64,000 bases of DNA. It comes from Crocinitomicaceae bacterium. GTDB taxonomy: Bacteria; Bacteroidota; Bacteroidia; Flavobacteriales_D; Crocinitomicaceae. Below the pieces are notes generated by a model. That model did no database searches and was not told the origin of the DNA. It worked only from the letters and a program-made list of their open reading frames with translations. The translations under genes and the position numbers were made by a program. The first letter of the stretch is position 1. Every line of letters begins with the position of its first letter. The stretch is from contig JAKVAR010000048.1 of the NCBI GenBank assembly GCA_022447585.1, positions 62,001 to 126,000 on the forward strand, read 5' to 3'. Positions 8,520-18,782 of the stretch are shown piece after piece.

Positions 8520-9470
8520 ATGATTGAAAACAAACGAATCTTTATAACAGGAGGTGCTGGCTTCATTGCTAATAGCTTAATAAAAAATTTAATTGATAAG
8601 AATAGCATAACGGTATATGATACATTCCAGAGAGACACTTTAACCGCAAGCGGCTTAATAAATCATAAGAATCTTGCTATAGTTAAAGGAGATGTATTAG
8701 ATTCTGAACTGCTAAACAAATCCATGATGGGGCATGAGATTGTCGTTCATGCAGCAGGTATCGCAGGTATCGATACGGTGATAAAAAACCCTGTAAACAC
8801 AATGAAAGTAAATATGATAGGGACAGCTAATGCTCTAGAAGCTGCTCATCTAAACGATAAAACCGAACGATTTATAGATTTCTCTACTTCGGAAATATTC
8901 GGATCAATGGCTTTCAAATCTAGAGAATCAGATGAAACTGTTTCAGGTTCTGCAGGTGAGGCAAGATGGACATATGCGGTAAGTAAATTGGCAGGAGAAC
9001 ATCTTGCGCATGCTTATCATACCATGTATGAGCTACCGACGATAACCGTAAGGCCTTTCAATGTGTATGGCCCAGGTCAAACTGGAGAAGGTGCGATGCA
9101 AATATTTATCAAGAAAGCTCTTAAAAACGAAGACATTTTTATTAATGGAGATGGTAGTCAAATTAGAGCTTGGTGTTTTGTCGACGACTTTGTCGATTGC
9201 TTAATGAGTTGTTTAACAAGTGAAAATGCAATTGGAGAAAGTTTCAATCTTGGCAATGCAAGAGCAGTTATAACAACACTTGGTCTAGCTCAAACAGTTT
9301 GTCGAGTTCTTGGATCTGAATCAAAAATTCATTTTAGAGATCAATTATCAGCAGATATAGAGTTAAGAATTCCTTCTGTCGAAAAAACAGAAAAACTTCT
9401 TGGCTTTAAAGCAAAAGTTGACCTGGAAGAAGGAATTTTAAGAACTGCAAACTATTTCAAGTCCCTATGA
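8520..9470 (+). CDS. NAD-dependent sugar-nucleotide epimerase/dehydratase (extended SDR)
   Basis: Extended short-chain dehydrogenase acting on a nucleotide sugar. The Rossmann motif GGAGFIA follows directly after the start, and the catalytic set is S-T-S near residue 120 with Y152 in [16 protein letters not shown] and the C-terminal substrate domain are typical of epimerases and decarboxylases of NDP-sugars. I chose the ATG at 8520 over an in-frame GTG at 8484 because it puts the Rossmann strand at the N-terminus. The stop overlaps the start of the aminotransferase by four bases, so the two may act on one sugar. The exact substrate cannot be read. Confidence 0.85.
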   Translation: MIENKRIFITGGAGFIANSLIKNLIDKNSITVYDTFQRDTLTASGLINHKNLAIVKGDVLDSELLNKSMMGHEIVVHAAGIAGIDTVIKNPVNTMKVNMIGTANALEAAHLNDKTERFIDFSTSEIFGSMAFKSRESDETVSGSAGEARWTYAVSKLAGEHLAHAYHTMYELPTITVRPFNVYGPGQTGEGAMQIFIKKALKNEDIFINGDGSQIRAWCFVDDFVDCLMSCLTSENAIGESFNLGNARAVITTLGLAQTVCRVLGSESKIHFRDQLSADIELRIPSVEKTEKLLGFKAKVDLEEGILRTANYFKSL

Positions 9471-10582
9471 GTCAAAGAGATTTCACACCTTTAATGGTCC
9501 CCGACATTATCGAAAAAGATATAAACGAGGTAGTAAATGTTCTTAAATCAAAAATGTTGGTCCAAGGTGTTAAAGTTCAAGAATTAGAAACCAAAATCTC
9601 TGAATATCTCAAGGTTAAACATGCGATCGCTGTGTCAAACGGAACTGCGTCCTTGCATCTAGCACTAGTGGCTCTTGGCATTGAAAAAGGTGATGAAGTC
9701 ATAGTTCCCGCCCTATCATATATTGCCAGCGCAAATGTAATTGAACTCGTAGGTGCAAAACCTATTTTTGTAGATGTAGTTCTCGACAATTTCAATATTG
9801 ACGTTAGAAAAGTTGAAGCCAAAATAACAAATAAAACAAAAGCAATTCTTACAGTTCACGAGTTTGGCTTATGCTCAAACTTAACAGCTCTAAAAGAAAT
9901 CTCAGATAAGTACAAACTTTATCTCATAGAAGACTCAGCTTGTGCTTTAGGAGCAAAGCATAATGAATATTTTTCAGGAACTATTGGTGATATTGGCTCT
10001 TTTTCTTTTCATCCAAGAAAAGCAATTACATCAGGTGAAGGAGGGTTAGTTGTTACAAACAATGATGATATCGCTAAAAAAATTAGATCCCTCAGAAACC
10101 ATGGAATTGAAATTATTGACAATAAAATGGAATTCCCTATTGCGGGTTTCAATTATAGATTAACAGACATTCAAGCCGCATTGGTCCTTAGTCAATTTGA
10201 ACGATTTAATTCTATTCTGGCTAAAAAAAAAGAATTGGCACGTATATACACAGAGACTTTAAAAGACTGCAAAAATATCGTGACACCAAAACTTGATGAT
10301 AATCATACATGGCAGACATATCATGTGGTTGTAGATAAAAGAGATGATGTTATCCTTCAACTTAAAGAAGCAGGAATTGGATCAAATTATGGGGCACAAT
10401 GCATTCCCAACGAAATTTTTTACAAAAACAAATATCAACTTGATTCTTCAAAAGAATTTCCAAATGCTTTAAAAGCGAATACAAATGGACTTGCTCTTCC
10501 TTTATATGAAAGACTTTCTGAAAAAGACATCATTTATATTGCAAAAAAATTGGTTGATATTTTGAATAAGCAGCAAATTTAA
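9467..10582 (+). CDS. DegT/DnrJ/EryC1/StrS family PLP-dependent sugar aminotransferase
   Basis: Transfers an amino group from glutamate or glutamine to a keto-sugar nucleotide, making an amino sugar for the surface glycan. The 371-residue length is typical. The motifs include [10 protein letters not shown] (PLP phosphate site), [22 protein letters not shown], and [13 protein letters not shown] with K185 as the likely PLP lysine. It overlaps both neighbouring epimerase genes. No 4,6-dehydratase that would make the usual 4-keto substrate is recognised in this window, so the substrate may come from elsewhere or from the 8520 enzyme. Confidence 0.9.
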   Translation: MSQRDFTPLMVPDIIEKDINEVVNVLKSKMLVQGVKVQELETKISEYLKVKHAIAVSNGTASLHLALVALGIEKGDEVIVPALSYIASANVIELVGAKPIFVDVVLDNFNIDVRKVEAKITNKTKAILTVHEFGLCSNLTALKEISDKYKLYLIEDSACALGAKHNEYFSGTIGDIGSFSFHPRKAITSGEGGLVVTNNDDIAKKIRSLRNHGIEIIDNKMEFPIAGFNYRLTDIQAALVLSQFERFNSILAKKKELARIYTETLKDCKNIVTPKLDDNHTWQTYHVVVDKRDDVILQLKEAGIGSNYGAQCIPNEIFYKNKYQLDSSKEFPNALKANTNGLALPLYERLSEKDIIYIAKKLVDILNKQQI

Positions 10583-11472
10583 TGATAGTAGTCACAGGTG
10601 CTAACGGATTAATTGGACATGAAGTATGTCGTTATTTTGAAGCAGAGGGATTCGACGTATTAAGAGTAGTTAAACCTAACCCCATCAAACTCGACTCAAA
10701 ATCCTTTATCGTTTCGGACTTAACAAGTAATACATGTGATTTTTTTTCTGCTGAAAAATCCAATTGGAGTATTCTTATTCATACAGCGGCAATCATCCCA
10801 AAAAGTTTCTCGAAAGAAGACACGGAGCTCGCTCATGGCATAAATCGCGCGATTGATACAAATGTAATTAATCTCTGTAAAGAAAATAATATTCCAATAT
10901 GTTACATGTCATCAACAAGTATTTTTGGCAATATTAACTCTCTTACAAACGAAAAGAGTCCAGTACGAATCACCAACCTATATTCTAAAGGAAAACATCA
11001 AGCTGAGGAGCAAATTAAAAAAGATTTAAACAAATACTGTATATTGAGAATTAATGCACCTTATGGTAAAAGACAGCAGAACAAGACCGTTTTTAAACTC
11101 TTTATTGATTCTTCGTTAGCCAATAAGGATATTATTCTACATGGAACAGGGAGTCGCTTGCAAGACTTTACACATGTAAGAGATATTGCAAAAGCCTGTT
11201 ATTCATATTTTCTTAATATAAATAAAACTTCCGGGACTTATATCATATCTGGTGGAGCTCCAATTTCCATGCATAATTTTGCCAAACTAATACTGTCTGC
11301 AAATAAAAAAAGTACAAGTAAAATAAAATTTTCTGAGAATACTGATTCACAAGAGAATTATCGTGCACTATTCTCCATAAAGAAAGCTGAATCAGAACTA
11401 AATTGGTACCCTGAAGTTGAACTAACAAATGGTATCTCTGAGTGGATTAATTATTTAAACACTTCAAAATGA
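10582..11472 (+). CDS. NAD-dependent epimerase/dehydratase family protein (sugar reductase-like)
   Basis: A 296-residue extended SDR with the nucleotide-binding motif VTGANGLIG at the N-terminus and the catalytic pair Y134 and K138 in YSKGK, preceded by MSSTSIFG. It is shorter than the 8520 enzyme, and resembles RmlD/WbiB-like NDP-4-keto-sugar reductases or epimerases. Its ATG overlaps the stop of the aminotransferase and its stop overlaps the phosphoesterase gene, so it belongs to the same transcript. It probably makes a second modified sugar, or finishes the one begun by the first two genes. Confidence 0.82.
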   Translation: MIVVTGANGLIGHEVCRYFEAEGFDVLRVVKPNPIKLDSKSFIVSDLTSNTCDFFSAEKSNWSILIHTAAIIPKSFSKEDTELAHGINRAIDTNVINLCKENNIPICYMSSTSIFGNINSLTNEKSPVRITNLYSKGKHQAEEQIKKDLNKYCILRINAPYGKRQQNKTVFKLFIDSSLANKDIILHGTGSRLQDFTHVRDIAKACYSYFLNINKTSGTYIISGGAPISMHNFAKLILSANKKSTSKIKFSENTDSQENYRALFSIKKAESELNWYPEVELTNGISEWINYLNTSK

Positions 11473-12173
11473 AAATAGGGTTAATTTCTGACATTCATGG
11501 AAACATATACAACCTTAAAGAAACCTACAATTATCTGGAAGGCAAGGTGGACCAAATCTACTTTTTAGGTGATGCTATTGGATATCTTGACAAAGGCAAA
11601 GAATGCATTAATTTTCTAATTGAAAAAAATATTATTTGCATTCAAGGTAACCATGAACAAATGGCACTTGGAATTATAGACCTCAATGAAAAAAAAGATA
11701 TTATATATAATATAAAATCTTGTTTAAAAACATTGACTCAAGAAGATATTGAATGCATCAAATCCTGGCCTACAGATCGATTAGAGGAAATTGACGGGAT
11801 TACCATTCTTTTAGTTCATGGAAGTCCAAATAACAAAACTGAAGGATATATCTACCCTGACACTAACCTTGACGACTTTAACATCAATAACATAGATTTT
11901 GTTTTATGCGGTCATACGCACAGACCATTTATTAGAAAAAAAGGCAATACTACTTATGTTAACCCAGGTTCTGTTGGCATGCCCAGAGACAATGGTAAAC
12001 TAATGAGTTTTGCTATATTAGATACAAAGGTTAAAACATGTGAAATTAAGAGAATAAAAACCTCTCCGAATACAATTAAATTAATCAACAATAATAAGAA
12101 CATCCACTCGTCGGTGAAAAACTTAATGAAAAGGGAATCTGACAGTTATTTTGGAAGTATAATCAATAAATAA
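11469..12173 (+). CDS. metallophosphoesterase (YfcE/MJ0936-like)
   Basis: Calcineurin-like dimetal phosphoesterase of 234 residues. The metal motifs are in order: DIHGN (D8, H10), GDAIGY, GNHEQ, LVHGSP and CGHTHRPF, followed by NPGSVGMPR. The family hydrolyses phosphate mono- or diesters. In this locus it could release phosphate from a sugar-phosphate or nucleotide-sugar intermediate, which is inference from context. It overlaps its neighbours by a few bases on each side. Such a gene is not a usual part of O-antigen or capsule loci. Confidence 0.85.
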   Translation: MKIGLISDIHGNIYNLKETYNYLEGKVDQIYFLGDAIGYLDKGKECINFLIEKNIICIQGNHEQMALGIIDLNEKKDIIYNIKSCLKTLTQEDIECIKSWPTDRLEEIDGITILLVHGSPNNKTEGYIYPDTNLDDFNINNIDFVLCGHTHRPFIRKKGNTTYVNPGSVGMPRDNGKLMSFAILDTKVKTCEIKRIKTSPNTIKLINNNKNIHSSVKNLMKRESDSYFGSIINK

Positions 12174-13222
12174 TGGAGGTAAAAGTATTAATTACAGGAT
12201 GTGGTGGTGGAAGTGTAGGACAGCAAATATTAAAGGCTCTAAGACTTTCTGACTATAAATATCACATAATAGGTACCGATATAAAGCAATTAAGCAAAGG
12301 AGCTAAAACTGCAGATACCTTTGTTATTGTTCCTAGAGCAGATGACATCGACTATATAGAAACCATCTTTAATATTTGTCGTGAAAACAAAGTCTCAGCA
12401 ATTTTCCCAGGATCAGAAGCTGAATTAGTTATTCTTTCCAAAAACAAGGACATCTTCATAAATTCTGGCATTCATATTTTCGCAAATGATATGAGTCTAA
12501 TTGATGTCTGTATGGATAAAGCCAAAACCGTAGAATTCTTACGAAATCATGGATTCAAATACCCAAAAACGATAGAAATAACAAAACTTGAAGACTTTGA
12601 TAATAGTATTGAATTTCCAATAGTTTTGAAACCTTCAACTCAAAGTGGTGGAAGTATGAATGTTATGGTGGCACAAAACTTATCTGAATTGAAACTATTT
12701 GCTACATACCTGCTCAATATTTACTCAAAATTTATAATACAAGAATACATTGGTTCGCCTAACGAAGAATACACGGTTGGACTGCTTTATGATAACGATT
12801 ATAACTTTGTAAATAGTATTTGTCTCAAACGAGATTTATCCGGAGGACTTAATCAACGCTTAAAGGTTCCAAATAATACCCCAAATGAAACACTGGGTTC
12901 ACACTTGGTTATTAGTAGCGGGATTTCACAAGGAGAAATAAGTGAATTCAAAGATGTTAGAGAAGTCTGCGAAAAAATAGGTCAAAAACTTTCCCCTAAA
13001 TGCGCTATTAATGTTCAATGTAGAAAACAAAATGATGAAATATATGTATTTGAAATCAACCCTCGTTTTAGCGGCACAACATCATTAAGAGCTATGGTAG
13101 GTTACAATGAACCTGATGTATTGATACGAAAACATATTCTTCAAGAAAATATTGAAACGAACTTCACATATTCAAATGCTCAAATTGTCAGAGGTCTAGA
13201 CGAACATATTTTTAAGTTTTAA
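12173..13222 (+). CDS. ATP-grasp domain protein (carbamoyl-phosphate-synthase-like ligase)
   Basis: A 349-residue ATP-grasp enzyme, a class that joins a carboxylate to an amine through an acyl-phosphate. The N-terminal pre-ATP-grasp domain has the glycine-rich ITGCGGGSVGQQ, the ATP-binding lysine segment lies in PIVLKPSTQSGGSMNV, the hinge is IIQEYIGSPNEEYTV, and the metal-binding end is VFEINPRFSGTTS. It resembles the CarB/PylC-like proteins found in polysaccharide loci. It probably adds an amino acid or amide to a sugar acid, or to another precursor. It sits between the phosphoesterase and a glycosyltransferase, with one- or four-base overlaps. Confidence 0.8.
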   Translation: MEVKVLITGCGGGSVGQQILKALRLSDYKYHIIGTDIKQLSKGAKTADTFVIVPRADDIDYIETIFNICRENKVSAIFPGSEAELVILSKNKDIFINSGIHIFANDMSLIDVCMDKAKTVEFLRNHGFKYPKTIEITKLEDFDNSIEFPIVLKPSTQSGGSMNVMVAQNLSELKLFATYLLNIYSKFIIQEYIGSPNEEYTVGLLYDNDYNFVNSICLKRDLSGGLNQRLKVPNNTPNETLGSHLVISSGISQGEISEFKDVREVCEKIGQKLSPKCAINVQCRKQNDEIYVFEINPRFSGTTSLRAMVGYNEPDVLIRKHILQENIETNFTYSNAQIVRGLDEHIFKF

Positions 13223-14397
13223 TGAAGAAAAACGTTGCAATACTATTAAGTAATCAATCGAAAAACAACCCAGCACTTTTTCGAATTTACAACGATCTAA
13301 AAGATGAATGTAACATTACTATTTTCGGCAAGGAACCAATTTATTTAGTCCCAAAAGAATACCATCGCTCATATATAGATGTTAACTCCAAATACAGAAT
13401 CCTCCTTAAACTTCGTTTAATTCGGTTTCTTTTTATTTTTTCTAGGATTTTCTCTAATAAGACAGAAAACCTCAATGTTTGGGCTGAAAAACTATCCATA
13501 GCGATTGCTCAAAAAAAAATAAACAAACAAGCTAAAACGAGACCTATCCATTCTTATATAGCATTTGATCCTATTTCTCATGATTACATCAAACCATACA
13601 AACTAAAAAATAGCGTTTACGGGAGTTATTTTATTTATGAAATTTACGCTGAAGAATCACTTAAAAACAGGGCTCCTTTATTTCAATTTAAAACAATTCT
13701 GGAGCGAGAAGCCTGTATCTATTGTGATCTATTAATTAGTGGAGGTAATGACCAGTTAGCGAGTTATTTAAATAAGTTTCATAAACTTAACAAACCAATT
13801 TTAGAATATTCCATCTGCCCTAAACAGGAATTTGAAAATAAAACACAAATTAACAATCCAATAAAATTCTATTATCACGGTAAATTTTATCCAAATAGGG
13901 GAATTATAAATGCAATTAAAGCAATTTTTGATGTAGAAAACGCGCAATTATATTTAAGAGGAGATGGACCTTTAGAAGCTGAAATCAAAACTCTTGTGGA
14001 AACAAGTAAGATTAAGAATAAAGTATTTATTTTAGATCCAATACCAATGAAATCACTTGCAAAACATGGAGTAGATTACGACATTGGTTTATCTCTGGTT
14101 AGAATGAATCAAGTCAACCACTTTTACAACCTTGGCTTTAAAACATTTGAAAATATTTCTTCTGGACTAGGCTTAATGTCTCCTAAAAGTTATCCATTAA
14201 AGAAGCTTATAAATGAATATAAAAACGGAATATGTTATTCAGATGCAACAATTGAAGAATTAAAAAGATGTTTCAATTATTTAGTCGAAAACCCAAAACA
14301 TGTTCTAAAACTTAAAGAGAATTCAAAAATAGCTTATGCTACAAACTACAATCCCAACTATCAAAAACAATTATTGCTAGCAATTTTGAAGAAATGA
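13222..14397 (+). CDS. glycosyltransferase, GT-B fold (GT4-like)
   Basis: A 391-residue cytosolic or membrane-associated glycosyltransferase. The C-terminal half shows the GT4 pattern: FYYHGKFYPNRGIINAI, LYLRGDGPLEAEI, then a region with GFKTFENISSGL that matches the donor-binding E-x7-E area in position. The N-terminal half is divergent. It overlaps the ATP-grasp stop and the flippase start. It adds one sugar of the repeat unit; donor and linkage cannot be told. Confidence 0.75.
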   Translation: MKKNVAILLSNQSKNNPALFRIYNDLKDECNITIFGKEPIYLVPKEYHRSYIDVNSKYRILLKLRLIRFLFIFSRIFSNKTENLNVWAEKLSIAIAQKKINKQAKTRPIHSYIAFDPISHDYIKPYKLKNSVYGSYFIYEIYAEESLKNRAPLFQFKTILEREACIYCDLLISGGNDQLASYLNKFHKLNKPILEYSICPKQEFENKTQINNPIKFYYHGKFYPNRGIINAIKAIFDVENAQLYLRGDGPLEAEIKTLVETSKIKNKVFILDPIPMKSLAKHGVDYDIGLSLVRMNQVNHFYNLGFKTFENISSGLGLMSPKSYPLKKLINEYKNGICYSDATIEELKRCFNYLVENPKHVLKLKENSKIAYATNYNPNYQKQLLLAILKK

Positions 14398-15809
14398 AAA
14401 GACTCTTTTCAGACACATTAGTATATGGCGTATCTAACGTTATAGGGCGCATGGCAAACGTCTTTCTATTACCATTGTATGCTGATGTTTTTAGCGTATC
14501 TGAATACGGCGTTTTATCCATTCTAACAGTTCTTCTTGCTATAATCACACAGCTATCTTCTCTTCAATTGGAATCCGCTGTATTCAGGTTTATTAATATT
14601 AACTCGACGCTATCAGCAACAAAAAAAACTTATACAACCTGGCTATTCGGACAATTAAGTTTTTCACTCTTTCTACTTATTGGACTCACTCTTTTCAAGT
14701 CAGCTTTGAGTGAATTCTTGTTCAGCGATATTTCACTCTCTTCACTACTTTTAATTGGGCTAACGGTTCTTCCTTTGAACACCTTTGATGATCTATGTCG
14801 ATCCTATTGGCGCATAAACAGTAAAAAATGGCATGTATCGATTTTTAATCTAACAACTTTAGTTTTACAGATAATTCTCAATTATATCTTCTTAGTTCAT
14901 TATGAATATGGTATTTACAGTATTGTATGGTCCTCATTAATAACAGCCATATTAAAAGCTATCATTTCAATTTTGGTCATTAAAAAGTTCATTCAACTAA
15001 GTACATTCAATTTTGAACATCTTAAAGAATTATTAAAATTTAGCATACCTCTGGTACCTGCAGGGTTGAGTATATGGGCGCTAACCTTTATGGATCGAAT
15101 TATTTTGGAAAAATTAACCGGTTTATACGATGTAGGAATATACCAAATCGCCATAACTATTTCAAGTGTAATTACATTACCAATAAGTGCTTTCCTTTTT
15201 GCCTGGACACCCTATGTTTACTCTATTTTGGACGAACCTGATCACCGTAAAAAAATTGTGAAAATAATTGAAACTTTTACGTTCGTAATGACGTTCTTAG
15301 GTTTTGTTTGTTCATTATTTTCGAGTGAGCTTTTATATCTTTTTTCAGATAAAAAATTCTACCCTTCCAACCCATTAATACCAATTCTAATATTTTCAAA
15401 TATTTTGATGGGGCTATATCAATTAAGTGGAATAGGGAGCGCAATTGCAAAGAAAACGAAACCAGTTATGACCTCCACTTTTATCGCAACCATAATTAAT
15501 CTAACATTAAACTTTACCCTTATTCCATCTCTTTACGCTTATGGAGCTTCGATTGCTACACTAATATCCTATTCTTTCATACCAATATTTCTTTTCTTTG
15601 TCTCTCAAAAATTTTATACACTTCCTTACAACTTTTATAAAATCGGAGGGTTCTTCATTGCTTTTTTCACGTTGTCCATATTGGTTAATTTTTACTTTGA
15701 GAATTTCGAATTTAATTTAACCTATTTCATAATTAAATTGATTAGCTCTATTTTGACTTCATTATGTTTATTTCGATACTTTTATAAGTATATAAAGAGG
15801 AATATTTAA
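14394..15809 (+). CDS. lipid-linked oligosaccharide flippase (Wzx/MOP superfamily)
   Basis: A 471-residue protein with about 12-14 transmembrane helices and the typical MOP start (DTLVYGVSNVIGRMANVFLLPLYA). It would move undecaprenyl-linked repeat units across the inner membrane. ISIPLVPAGLSIWALTFMDR-like sequence near the middle matches the seventh-helix region of polysaccharide exporters. Its presence points to a Wzx/Wzy-type pathway rather than an ABC exporter. It overlaps the glycosyltransferase by four bases and abuts the amidotransferase. Confidence 0.88.
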   Translation: MKRLFSDTLVYGVSNVIGRMANVFLLPLYADVFSVSEYGVLSILTVLLAIITQLSSLQLESAVFRFININSTLSATKKTYTTWLFGQLSFSLFLLIGLTLFKSALSEFLFSDISLSSLLLIGLTVLPLNTFDDLCRSYWRINSKKWHVSIFNLTTLVLQIILNYIFLVHYEYGIYSIVWSSLITAILKAIISILVIKKFIQLSTFNFEHLKELLKFSIPLVPAGLSIWALTFMDRIILEKLTGLYDVGIYQIAITISSVITLPISAFLFAWTPYVYSILDEPDHRKKIVKIIETFTFVMTFLGFVCSLFSSELLYLFSDKKFYPSNPLIPILIFSNILMGLYQLSGIGSAIAKKTKPVMTSTFIATIINLTLNFTLIPSLYAYGASIATLISYSFIPIFLFFVSQKFYTLPYNFYKIGGFFIAFFTLSILVNFYFENFEFNLTYFIIKLISSILTSLCLFRYFYKYIKRNI

Positions 15810-17614
15810 TGTGTGGGATTGCCGGTATATATAGAAAAGATAGAATCGATGACATTGCTAGTGACATCAAAAAAATGACTGCGGCTATCGCGCATAGAGG
15901 CCCCGATGGCGAAGGCAATTGGACTGACAAAGAAAAAGGAATTTCATTCGGTCATAGAAGATTATCCATTCTAGACCTTTCATCTGATGGTCATCAACCA
16001 ATGCACTTTTTAGGTCGATACGTAATCACATTTAACGGAGAGATATACAACTATTTAGAATTAAAGAAAGACCTTGAATCACGAGGTAACATATTTCAAA
16101 CAAAAACCGATACGGAAGTTTTACTTGTTGCTTATCATCAATGGGGAGAAGATTTTCTTTTGCGCTTAGATGGCATGTTTGCTTTTGCTATTTATGATAA
16201 ACTCAAGGATGAGTTGTTTTGTGCGCGAGATCGTTTTGGCGAAAAACCTTTCTTTTTCTCAAACAACAATATCGATTTTTCCTTTGCCTCTGAGATGAAG
16301 AGTCTATTTAGCATTGGTAAGTCTAGGTCAGTTAATCAGAAAATGCTATTTAACTATCTAACTTATGACTTAGTAGAGGATCCAAAAAACAAACAAAACA
16401 CATTTTTTAAAGACATACATCAACTCCCACCTTCACACTCAGTTAGAATTGATTCGAGAAGAAACATAAGAATTCGAAAGTATTGGGATTTAGACTTCAA
16501 AAAGCAGATTGACATTTCGGAAAATGAAGCAAAAGAAACCTTTCAAACGCTATTTGACTCCTCAATATCAAAAAGACTAAGATCAGATGTAAATGTAGGA
16601 TCATCACTTTCTGGAGGCGTAGACTCTTCATCAATACTAGGTTCTATCTTAACACAATTCCCAAATCAAGAATTCAAAACTTTTACAGCGAGATTCGATG
16701 ATAAAAAATACGATGAGGGACATTTTATAGATGTGTTAAAAGACGCATATAACTTTAGTGAAAACTATTGTTTCCCTCAGAAAAATCAATTACTTTCTGA
16801 AATCGATAAAATATTTTACCATCAGGAAGAACCATTTGGGTCAACTAGTATTATCGCTCAGTGGGAAGTAATGAAGCTAGCAAAAAGTAAGAATACAACA
16901 GTTTTACTTGACGGACAAGGTGCTGATGAAATGGCAGGTGGATACTTCAAATATTTCTATCCTTTTTTACACGAAATTCGAAAAGATAAGTCAAGATTTC
17001 AAAAACAACTTTCCAAAATTGAAGCTCATTTAAATACTTCGAATTTCATATCCCGCAATCAAAAACTAAGGATGATTGCCCCAGTATTATATGATACGGC
17101 GACAAAAGCTACTAGGCAATTTCGTAACACAAATATTGGCAAAGACTTAAATAGAGATTTCTTTAAAAACCATTATAGCAATGAATCTATGTTTCATCAA
17201 AGTCACACATTGAATCAATTTCTATATGATGAAATTTTTAGTTATGGTTTAGTTAAGTTGTTAAGGTTTTCTGATAGAAACGCCATGGCACATGGGGTCG
17301 AAGTTAGATTACCGTACTTATCACATGAACTTGTTGAATTCGTATTTTCACTGCCATCAAATTATAAAATAAATGACGGCTGGACGAAGAATATAATTCG
17401 GAGTAGTATGGAAGGACGTGTTCCAAGGGAAATCTTATATCGTAAGGATAAAAAAGGTTTTCAGGCTCCATCTTCTTGGCTGAATGACCCCGATGTTGTT
17501 GAATTAACTAAGCACAGTTTTGAACAATTAAGATCTGATAGAATTCTTAATTCAATGGATCAATCAAATCGCTGGAAGTATATTATGGCCTCAAAACTCT
17601 TGTCAAATGAATAA
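15809..17614 (+). CDS. asparagine synthetase-like glutamine amidotransferase (first copy)
   Basis: A 601-residue two-domain enzyme. The N-terminal class II glutaminase begins MCGIAGIY, so Cys2 becomes the nucleophile after Met removal; RGPDGEG and FNGEIYNY follow. The C-terminal synthetase domain has the PP-loop SGGVDSS starting at S268. It uses glutamine and ATP to amidate a carboxylate. Inside a surface-glycan locus such enzymes often amidate sugar acids (WbpS-like) instead of making free asparagine. Its start shares a base with the flippase stop, and its stop overlaps the next glycosyltransferase. Confidence 0.88.
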   Translation: MCGIAGIYRKDRIDDIASDIKKMTAAIAHRGPDGEGNWTDKEKGISFGHRRLSILDLSSDGHQPMHFLGRYVITFNGEIYNYLELKKDLESRGNIFQTKTDTEVLLVAYHQWGEDFLLRLDGMFAFAIYDKLKDELFCARDRFGEKPFFFSNNNIDFSFASEMKSLFSIGKSRSVNQKMLFNYLTYDLVEDPKNKQNTFFKDIHQLPPSHSVRIDSRRNIRIRKYWDLDFKKQIDISENEAKETFQTLFDSSISKRLRSDVNVGSSLSGGVDSSSILGSILTQFPNQEFKTFTARFDDKKYDEGHFIDVLKDAYNFSENYCFPQKNQLLSEIDKIFYHQEEPFGSTSIIAQWEVMKLAKSKNTTVLLDGQGADEMAGGYFKYFYPFLHEIRKDKSRFQKQLSKIEAHLNTSNFISRNQKLRMIAPVLYDTATKATRQFRNTNIGKDLNRDFFKNHYSNESMFHQSHTLNQFLYDEIFSYGLVKLLRFSDRNAMAHGVEVRLPYLSHELVEFVFSLPSNYKINDGWTKNIIRSSMEGRVPREILYRKDKKGFQAPSSWLNDPDVVELTKHSFEQLRSDRILNSMDQSNRWKYIMASKLLSNE

Positions 17615-18782
17615 GCGAATCTGTGTTTTACTTAGTAATTCCATTGAAAATGATGCGAGAGTTATTAAAACTATCCAAACTTTGGCAGTAAAACTGAATG
17701 TAGACCTATATTACATCAACGGTCAATCAAAAGATTCAGTTCATTTTAATGACAACGTGAGATTATTTAATTTTCCGTACAAAACTAATCTGCTCACCAA
17801 AATCATTAGCCATTCTTTATTCACAAGGGAGTACTTATTTTTAATGGGGGAAGTTCTTAAAGGTAAGGTTGAATACGATATCGTTTGGGCTAATGACTTA
17901 ACAACCCTCTTACCCGCCTACAAAATCGCAAAAAAACTAAAGGCTAAATTGGTATACGATTCACATGAGATTTATATCGAAACATTAAATCAGTTTTTCC
18001 CTCGACATCCTTCATTATTAAAGAAGCCTATATTTTCAACTCTGCTAAGGATAATGAAAATAAATGGAAAATTTATAGAAAAAAAGTACATCCCGAATTG
18101 CGACTTATTCATCACTGTAAACCAATCAATACTTGAATATTTTCGCGTAAAACACTCGATAAAAAAAGGAATCACTATCGTAAATTACCCGCATAATTTA
18201 AATCAACTAGAAAAAAAAACACCATTGATTCCGGACACATCAAAAGACAGTACTATTTTCTTATATCAAGGAGCTTTGAATGAAGGGAGAGGATTAAGAC
18301 TACTCATTGAAACATTTAAGACAATGCCGAATTCAATTAAACTCGTCATCCTTGGTGACGGTCCGTTGAAAGAGGAATTGCTAATTCAATCTAAAGAAAA
18401 CCTCAATATCAATATTTATTTCATACCCAAAGTATCTTTGAACGCTCTTCCTAACTACACTCGTTCAGCACATGTAGGAATCAACCTTCTAGAAGATTTT
18501 AATTTGAGTAAAAAAATGGCATCTCCGAATAAACTTTATGAATACATTCACGCTGGAATACCTGTTATTTGCTCACTTGGACTTGAGAACAATCGAGTTT
18601 TAAATGAATTCAATGTAGGTAAATCAACCATCTTGGAAAAAGAAGCTTTGTCTAAAGTAATTCTAAAAATGGCTGAAGATTCTGACGTGGGTCAATATAA
18701 GGAAGAGTTAGCCAGAGCAAAAAAGGTTTTTTGTTGGGAAAATCAAGAATTAAAATTAACAGAAGCCCTAAGCACTCTATGA
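17607..18782 (+). CDS. glycosyltransferase family 4-like protein
   Basis: A 391-residue GT-B enzyme. The N-terminal acceptor domain has YDIVWANDLTTLLPAY and LVYDSHEIY, a motif typical of GT4 members. The C-terminal donor domain has FLYQGALNEGRGLRLLI, LVILGDGPLKEEL and the donor-site segment SPNKLYEYIHAGIPVI, with the conserved E-x7-E-like acidic position. It overlaps the amidotransferase by 8 bases and the next transferase by 4, so translation is probably coupled. Confidence 0.85.
   Translation: MNKRICVLLSNSIENDARVIKTIQTLAVKLNVDLYYINGQSKDSVHFNDNVRLFNFPYKTNLLTKIISHSLFTREYLFLMGEVLKGKVEYDIVWANDLTTLLPAYKIAKKLKAKLVYDSHEIYIETLNQFFPRHPSLLKKPIFSTLLRIMKINGKFIEKKYIPNCDLFITVNQSILEYFRVKHSIKKGITIVNYPHNLNQLEKKTPLIPDTSKDSTIFLYQGALNEGRGLRLLIETFKTMPNSIKLVILGDGPLKEELLIQSKENLNINIYFIPKVSLNALPNYTRSAHVGINLLEDFNLSKKMASPNKLYEYIHAGIPVICSLGLENNRVLNEFNVGKSTILEKEALSKVILKMAEDSDVGQYKEELARAKKVFCWENQELKLTEALSTL

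Noticed and set aside
8414-8638. Minus-strand ORF of 74 codons
   Set aside because: It lies over the start of the epimerase gene and has no domain or signal; it is a shadow frame.
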